Below, one piece after another: positions 56,495 through 64,000 of a stretch of DNA of 64,000 nt (positions are counted from its first letter, which is position 1; each line of letters starts with the position of its first letter). The position numbers were made by a program, and so were the translations under genes. The stretch is from Ctenosaura bakeri (lineage: Eukaryota; Chordata; Lepidosauria; Squamata; Iguanidae), in assembly GCA_948474755.1 (NCBI GenBank), contig CAOLHI010000559.1:186001-250000 (forward strand), written 5' to 3'. The notes under the pieces are model-generated. The model made no database searches and was not told where the DNA came from. It saw only the letters and a list, made by a program, of their open reading frames with translations.

Positions 56495-59400
56495 ATTCGG
56501 TTCTCCATAGAGGAAGCCCTACACATGTACCCCGCTATGTTTGTGCCCTCATTCTGACTGAAACCTACCAAAAGTCTGCCAGGGGCTGTGGCTGATACAT
56601 ACACTAGCATCTCAGGAGCATGTTTAGCTACTGTCTTTGTTCTCACGCTAAAGGGGGTTATAAACTTGCTATAAGTACCTAGAAAAAGAATGTTGCCCTT
56701 TGTAGAGAAAGCCAATACTCGAAGTGTTTTTCACCAAGCTAATATTTATTTTAAAAAAATTCTCCTACTTTGAAGACAGGGGGAATTTGTCTGAGCTATC
56801 AGAGAGGAAAAAGGCAACTACAGTACTGTCTGTTTGTTGCTCACATATTCTGTTTACATTTGTAAAGGTATGTTCTAAAGATCCTACAAAATTAGTCACT
56901 TAGGTATCCAAGACTGATCAGAATGGCAGCACAAAGTAGCATATTGATGTCATATATATGTATGTTTTTATCCTGTATGCATGTATGTATGATATATCTT
57001 CCTCCTTGAATCAAAAACTTTTAGATACAGGTTGTGGACGGTTATCACAAAAATGAAAGTGAGTAAGAAGTAACTATCCTGTTAAAAACTCCCACCTTCC
57101 TTTCTTATTCAATTTTACATTTCTTGTGCAAATCCAAATGATTTTATTTATGTTATTGAGTCAGGTTTGCCCTGTACTCATATTATTTGGATAGAAGTGC
57201 TAAGAAAACAATATCTCTCCCAGCACTAATGTATTTCAGTTACTATAGCAATATGTTCTAAGCCCAGTTTTTACACTGGAAAATAAGGGAGGGGAGAGGT
57301 ATTTACCTGAACATAATATAGCTCAGCAGAATTAGACCCATCAAAGATCATGTAGAGGCCCTCCTCAAGTCAATTGGGAAGATGAAAATATGCAGGAATA
57401 TCCTACTATCCCCCTCCCCCCATTTGGTGATAGCAGGACTTTCTTCCATCCTACTGCTGCTCATCATTCCAGAACTAACGGCCAGCAGTGCACAGCAAGA
57501 TAATTGTCACTGTTATCTATGATCAGCTCCACATCCTTTCCAATGGGAGTACATTGCATAGAGTAGGTGGACCTATGTTAGTCCAAAGACCAGCTGCAGA
57601 AACAATCTCAGTTAGCTACTAGGTTGTGGACCCAGCTTCACTGCACTTGGACATAAGGTGGCAGAGCCATGTCTCTGATTTCAGGGGCACACAAGATCAT
57701 GATTATATCAAGATCATGAAGGGTTTGATGTGGGATCATTCAGCTCCCCAGTCTTAGGGTATTTTGCCCTCAGCAAAGTTTACCTTTTCTTATTTATTGT
57801 CTTGTATTTGAATATTTTACCTATTGCTCACATGTGTGTGCTCTTAGAGACTACTCTGATTCTCTCAGAAACAGGAGTACTTTGACTTAGTTATTTAGTG
57901 GAACTGAGTAAGTTCAAGTCAAGGCACTGTAACAGATTCCAGCTGGTTGGAAAAATGAGCTCAGTATTATATTGTTTCTTTATGATCAGCATTTTTGTTG
58001 CTTCAGATTTTTGTGGCATCTCTTCCCATTTTTTTTTTCTCGGTCTCTGCAGACTCCCAAGTTCCCTTGAATTTCTTCTCTTCTTAACTCTCAATGGTCA
58101 TGCCCAGATTCTTATGTTACTTTATTTTTCTTTTTATTCTATCAGATAAGCTTTGTGAAAATCTTTTTTTTAATTGCTAACTTGACAACCTTAAATTAGA
58201 TACACAGTTTTAGAATGCCATCTGCTTTCATCCACCAAATGAGGTTATGACTGAATAGCAAATGAGTAGGAGTGGTACAAATGAAGGCTCTAGTCCTCTG
58301 GGGTCTGCGCCAGCAGAACACTTTGAAGATCGGGCTGTCTGCCTTTAAGTGACTAAGTAAAAAACCAGGACATTTGCCAACACAGCCTTTAAGAGTTAAG
58401 TCTCTCTTTTCCCCCACCTGCCCCAGAATCATACATCTGAAGATAGTAGATGCACAAAGCTGTGTTGCTGTTCAGAGGAATACATTGCCAATTTTTGGTA
58501 CTGCCAGCCAGTCAGATTCAACCAGAAAATCCCACTGGTAGACAGTTATAGTATTGGCTATAAATTGTACTATTTAGCCCATCACTTCAAATTCTGTTTC
58601 TAAGCAGATGGAGGAATCGTCCTCCACATCTGGTAATTTGTTTGGACCAAACTGTCGAAAGCCTATCTGATTTAGATTCCAGCTTTTAAGCAAAAGCAGC
58701 TCATAATGGTGTTCTGCTGTATTGAACCGCAACATGATTTATTTCAAATTTCATTGTTGGTGTTTATTACATTTTATACTGCAACAGAAACAAAATAATA
58801 AAAGATTCTTAATTGAAAATTTTCTGAAACAATGAAGCTAGTCAGTGATGGAAATAGCACAGCTACCACGGACATCTTCATCTTTCATTTTGACTGGTGC
58901 TTCTTGAGTTATATAATGTGAGTACCAAGCAAAATATTTTCCTGAGTGTTACAAGGATCAGCACCACATTTGTGTTCATTGACTATAATTGTTTCTGTCC
59001 TTCTTTGGAAATTCTTCATGGACTGGCAACTAATGACTCATGGATTGGCAGCAGTACCTTGATTATGACTTTGTACAGCAACTAGGGGTGAGGAAAGAGA
59101 GGATCAGGGCTGAAACCCAGATCAGCAGCTGATTCTTCTTCTGCGTAGGAGAGGGCTTTCAGGTGGAGAGAAGAGAAGAAGTAGGAAGGCAGTTATCCCA
59201 TTAGACAAAGTGAGGCATTTCTCTTGGGTAGGAATTTACATCCTCCATCCCCTATACATGCTGGGAGAGCTTCATATCATACTGTATGATAGTGGCAAAC
59301 ACTCTATCTAAGAAACAGCTGGGTAGTGTCTCCAAAGTGGGATTTTGGTGAATTATGGAGAACCATGCCAACAAATTCGTGCTATGACCATGTTGCAACA

Positions 59401-62400
59401 GAGAAACAACCAGAGCAAACTTTCCAGTCTCTAAATGCCTTTCTCTGGAGGGACATCAGAGTAAGATGTTGGAGTCTGGCCACCCACAATGGCCTGCTCT
59501 ATAAAGGCACCCCTCAGGGTGAAATATTTCGGATGAAATAAATAGTGATGGGAGGAGGCTGCTGTTTCAATGAAAAAAAGTGAAGTGGAGCAGCAAAAGG
59601 AGAGGGCAGAAACAGCAGGGGGCAGCTCCCTGTCCTCCCACCTTGGGTAGTGGGATATCTTATGCTACCCTGATTACTGGATTCTTGAATCTGCCAAGAA
59701 TCATAAGTTGCCAAAAGTTGCAATACTGTTGAGACTTTTAGACCTTAATAAAGTATATTTTCTGCAGTTAATGTTGAAAAAAAGAAATAAGAAGCTTCTA
59801 CTTGACATTTGCTAGTGTCATACCATGAATTTATTCTTAGGTTTGGAAATATGTAGCCTTTCAAACTACATTGAGGTGTTTAGCTGATCTTGTTTGTCCT
59901 TTCTGTTTTGTACTTTTGCAAAAGAAGACACACTCACCGGTTTCTCTGTCAAATAAACAAATCCCCTTTTTGAACTTGAACCTAATCCTGATTATCAGTA
60001 AATGCATTTCCAAATTATATTTTAATTTCACACACAAAGTCTCACAGGTCCCAATTCAAAGATAATATCTTAATATCAAGCCCACATAGATGTTTGCTAT
60101 ACTTCTCTAGTGTACTAGATAAGGGGATTGAACAATCCTCAGAGTTATAAAAGCAGTAAAATTGTAAAGCAAAAACAAAACAAAATTTAAAGGTTTGCAC
60201 CATCCAGCACATAGCTATAGAGGAAGGAGGGCTGTTTTGTTGGTGATTTATTGCATGGTACCATCAAGAGGTGCAAATAAAGAGAGGGAGAGGCAGGAAG
60301 GGAGCAAGACAAATAGGTGAATTTTATTTGTGCTATTTATAGTGGTGCTAAGCTACAGAAATCAAAGGCCTATAAAGTTTTGACTTCACTTTTGTTTCAA
60401 AGTGAGGGTGAAATTTCAGACAATCCCTCTGCTTTCAAGGACCTAAGCAAAACTATCTACAGTGGAAGATCTCTACATGCCTGTGTTAAGCTGCAGATAG
60501 TTTGCCATGTACACTAAACAAGAAATGACTTCACATAATTTCAGTCCTCAGAACAAGAAAGGTGTTCACATGAACACTTCATTAGTTATCATCTTTTTCA
60601 TGCCTATACTCATTAACTGTTAGTTTGAATGCTACTCTCTAGGAGATTAGAAAAGAAAGCATTTATAGTAATTTCCCATTTGTTTGTTTTACCACACCTG
60701 CGCTATTCCAACATCACTCTGACCTTCATCCATTTTCTCTTCCCTCTCTTTCCTCTATTACATCATGCATTTCATTACGACCAAGTATTGTAAATAAAGC
60801 TACTTTTAAAACTACAAGACTATGCTTATTTCTTTGTCTGCTAGATGCGGGACAGGATACATGATACTGGTTGTTGTTCAGTTTCTGCTTTTTTAATTGA
60901 TTACTGTGCTTGAGAGATCTAGTACTATCACATTTCCCAGTACACATCTATGGAAACACACACACAAAATTAGAAAAAAACAAATTACACATAAACATTT
61001 TACTTGTGTCTATTCCAAAAAGGGGTGCATGCATCATCTTCACTGCAGCATGATTTATAGCAATCATAGGCATTGCACATCAGTAAACACATCTGATTTT
61101 TCTGCCTTTCTTACACAAGAGACATTAAAACAGATGCACCATGAGCCATGCATACAGTTGCTTATCTGCTCCTTACCTGCAACATCCAAAACTGTTATGA
61201 ATTCTTATCCCTATTCCCACCAACATGACAACATCTTTCCCTCCCACAGCATCAATTTAACATTAAAAAACAATAATTGTGTTTACTTTTGATGACACAT
61301 GTAAAAAAAAAAGATGGGCAAACTTCACATAAGCTGTTATGTGACTTTTTTTTCTCTCTTAGTGTGTTCTGAGTTATATTGTTCAAATTTATTTTTCTGC
61401 TTTTAATTCTAAAGTGTTAGCTTGAGCTTCGGGGACAGAGCAATATAAAAAAGAAATGAGTTCACAATATATTAATGGGAAAAGAAAAACAACAACTATG
61501 CAGTTGTTTCCTCATATCTATTCTGTCATATTTTGCCATGGCAACAGGGTCTGTATGAGTTACAAAATGACTCATACTCTTTAGATGGAAGATGAAATGT
61601 GAGAGATGCAATAAGAGATGGATGGGATCTTGCCTCATCAACCACCATGAATAGCTTAGTTCAGAGATGACTCCTCTTGACCACCCACCTCCACCTTCAA
61701 ATTGAGGGCACATCTCTGCTTCGTCATATCTCTGCTGTGACTATAGCACATCTTGGCTTTGCCCGTTGGTTCCAATTTGTACAAAGAAATTTTTGTGTCT
61801 ATGATCTTTACATGTTGGCTTGTAACATTAGTCTAAGCTGAGTCACAAAAAGGGAACAGAGATCTTGCAGTGTCTCACTTGGCATTAGGTATTGGTGTAA
61901 GTGAGCTGTCTACTGATTGTGGACATAAGCTTTGTCTCTCTGACTTTATTACTTTGGACTTATAGTGAATGACTGTCTGACATGAATGTCTGGAATGTGG
62001 TGAAGTCTCATGTATGCAGAAACTTGATTAAGGTTCACAACATCCAAGATATAAAAGTGAATATGAACAGTCATTCGAATCAGTAGGATACAGCCAGTGG
62101 GAGAGAAATATAAACTGCTGCTTATTTCACATATGCAAGGGAGAATGAAAAAACTTCAAAACTTTTCTCATTGCCAAGTGACAACAAAAGCTTTTGCACC
62201 TTTTCTTACGTGAATGTGCAAAGTGTACAAGCAATTTTCACAAATGACTATTGTTGCCCTCTTGGTGCACACACTTGAAAAATATAAACAGCTTTGTACC
62301 TACAGAGGTGCACCACAATGAGGGTATTGCCCCCCAATGAAATTTCCCTGCAGTTCCCAAATTTGTAGTATTCCAAACAATCTGACACTGAAAATTCATT

Positions 62401-62879
62401 TTCAGATGATAAGTCTTATATTTGCTACGTTCACATTATCTTAGTAAATTTCTTGCCTTTTCTCTTTGAATGCCTAAATTACATATCTAAATGCTCTATG
62501 GAATATTTTTCAGCTCCACCCCCTGTTGGGAAGCTCTCTATGTAGAGTAATGGGATATGTAGTTTAGTGAAATATATCAGGAGGCTTGTAGTAGTAGAAG
62601 CAGTAGATGCCAGGGACTGTTAAATAAACAATGCCTGAAACTGCTACAAATGTACTGATAACTGTGGCCTGCCTTTCAAGGTCTCTTGGCAGAGGGGAGG
62701 GAATGCGGGGAATCTTAAACTCATGTACTTTCAATTTGCCTTCAGTCTTCTCACTAAAGTCATTATGTGTATTTCACTCCAAATAAATAGTGCTTTATGC
62801 ATTGTACTATTTGTGTGTGTGTATTCAGTTCCTGACACCCCCGCCTCAATGGTATGGATGGCATGAAGCCAATTACCTA
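56495..62879. other. Long unassigned stretch
   Basis: About 6.4 kb without a recognised element, RNA gene or domain. Short TATG/ATAT repeats near 56950-56995. 62530-62575 (GGGATATGTAGTTTAGTGA) faintly recalls the arms of the family A MITEs. Open frames such as 60897-61292 are low in conserved features. Confidence 0.45.
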
Positions 62880-63032
62880 ACAAGCCTGGGCTTCAGCTCC
62901 ACCTCAATGAGTGCCATAGCTTATTTGTCTGCCTTACATTTCACCACAGGTTTGGCAAGGGTTCCTTGGGTGCTATACCCAGTGCAGGTTATGATTCAGT
63001 CTCTTGTTCAACCATGCCATGAGGCGAACTAA
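62880..63032 (+). pseudogene. Possible tyrosine-recombinase (DIRS/Ngaro-like) N-terminal fragment
   Basis: The plus-strand frame reads LTSLGFSSTSMSAIAYLSAL, then HFTTGLARVPW and VMIQSLVQPC, before a stop at 63030-63032. This pattern (start of a helix, SS.S..AYLSAL, a short loop, then a hydrophobic helix) resembles the core-binding N-terminal domain of tyrosine recombinases carried by DIRS/Ngaro-type retroelements. The catalytic C-terminal domain (R..H-R..Y) is not present nearby. Only about 50 residues match, so chance resemblance is possible. Confidence 0.4.
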
Positions 63033-64000
63033 TGTTCCCTCTAGGTGAGTATCTCCTTCAATGAGGGAGAAGATCCTTTGGGGTGAATATGTAAATGTAT
63101 TCACACTTCTATGTATAGAGATAGAATGAGGAACTAGATGAGAAGACAGAGAAGCTTAGGATGAGGAAAGTTGAGAGAAATTGGTCAAATTGGCTGTTGG
63201 GTTTCTTCATCTATGCAGGGGTGGTTGTCAAGGTGCAGCCCATGAGCACAGCATCACTGATACACTGTTGTTGTATAATGAGGACTTTCATATGAAGTGG
63301 TTGGACCTAATGCACTCATACCTGTGTGTGCAAATGCTGATTCCTGTGTCCAGACCCATTAAATTAAGTAGGCTGAGAATAGTTGCATTTTTACCCTAAC
63401 AAGTGGCATGTTTCCTGAGGGAAGGATTTGAGTGGACTTCTGGATTCCATTTCAGAGAATCTACCCCCCCCCATCACCATATAACCAGCAACATAAAGTC
63501 TGTCATGGGGTTGGGAACAAATGGTTAGGGACAAATGTGGGAAGAAGTGGCAGAGTGGAAGCAGAAAACCTCACACAGGAGGCAAAAAAAAAACTTCTTT
63601 GAGGTTGTAACCATAATGGTGGGGCAAGGGGGGCAACCAAAACAGGTAAACTTCAGGCTGAATTGGGCAGAAATGGGATACTTCTCCAGACAATCAAGAC
63701 TCAAAAGGTGAAGTGACCAACAAAATGTGAACAGAGCAAATATAAAGGTTCTAGAATTTTCAAGAATCTTCACCGTCTCTCTCTCTCTGTCTCTCTGCAA
63801 TGCTAGACAGGGGACTGAAGGAAGACATAATGGTAGGAGCAAAATTTGTATCTGCGGTAACAATGACCTCATTTCTCTCTGCCTAAGCTATTGAGGGAAT
63901 TTTAAAAGCACTTGAAACAGGGATGGGGAAAATGATACATGTGCCCCCCATTTCCTTTTTAGAGACCTGCAAACTCCCAAGGCTTCCCCATGTTTTTAAT
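63033..64000. other. Unassigned DNA
   Basis: A (CT)n-like tract near 63774-63798. A 115-residue minus-strand frame (63872-63525) has no domain. Confidence 0.45.

Noticed and set aside
60897..61292. 131-residue plus-strand frame
   Set aside because: His/Thr/Ser-rich low-information sequence without recognisable domain.
63525..63872. 115-residue minus-strand frame
   Set aside because: Low-complexity leucine/cysteine/phenylalanine content, crosses a CT-rich tract; no domain.

Overview
The window looks like nuclear DNA of a squamate reptile (lizard or snake; I lean to a lizard but cannot fix the family). The evidence is its repeat mix: degenerate RTE/BovB-like, CR1 and L2 LINEs, tRNA-derived SINEs of the kind common in squamates, retroviral-type solo LTRs, and many small DNA transposons, all in AT-rich sequence with very little CpG outside the transposons. 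Nothing suggests a bacterium, virus or plasmid.

I found no host protein-coding gene I can support. The open frames are short, lack recognisable conserved domains and sit in transposons or low-complexity DNA. The exceptions are decayed LINE reverse-transcriptase and endonuclease frames, a possible tyrosine-recombinase scrap, and one unidentified protein-like frame on the minus strand at 1270-1675. The window reads as intergenic DNA or the inside of a very large intron.

Layout. 1-9 kb: mostly unassigned, with an RTE 3' end (2715-3065) and the longest copy of a repeat built around a self-complementary TTTTCTGCACAGAAAA-like core (5633-6359). 9-22 kb: the first cluster of a TIR transposon group (10350, 13436, 15331, 17165, 18111, 21028), a Penelope-like scrap (12769), a SINE, and candidate LTRs. 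22-32 kb: a solo LTR with TATA box and poly(A) signal (24362-25233), a Tc1/mariner-type TIR element (27360-27860), pogo/Tigger-like elements, and a CR1 copy broken by a SINE head and a MITE (29968-31515) beside an L2 3' end. 33-44 kb: another pogo-like element, more MITEs, and a 3-kb RTE LINE interrupted by a hAT-like element (40395-43420). 44-48 kb: almost featureless. 48-52 kb: the largest CR1 copy (48526-50715), then a second solo LTR of the same family (50825-51747). 53-57 kb: a SINE and L2 tail, a 691-bp CpG-rich TIR element, a related 411-bp element and two more core-array copies. 57-64 kb: nearly nothing, apart from the recombinase-like scrap near 62.9 kb.

The strongest unusual signal is a group of at least eleven non-autonomous transposons. 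They share a roughly 14-bp terminal inverted repeat (GGCCNTTTCYRCAC-like), have very different interiors, and in six cases sit between identical 3-bp direct repeats. This fits mobilisation by one PIF/Harbinger-like transposase, which is not seen in the window. The second is the core-array repeat family, present in six copies. I did not find a new gene system.
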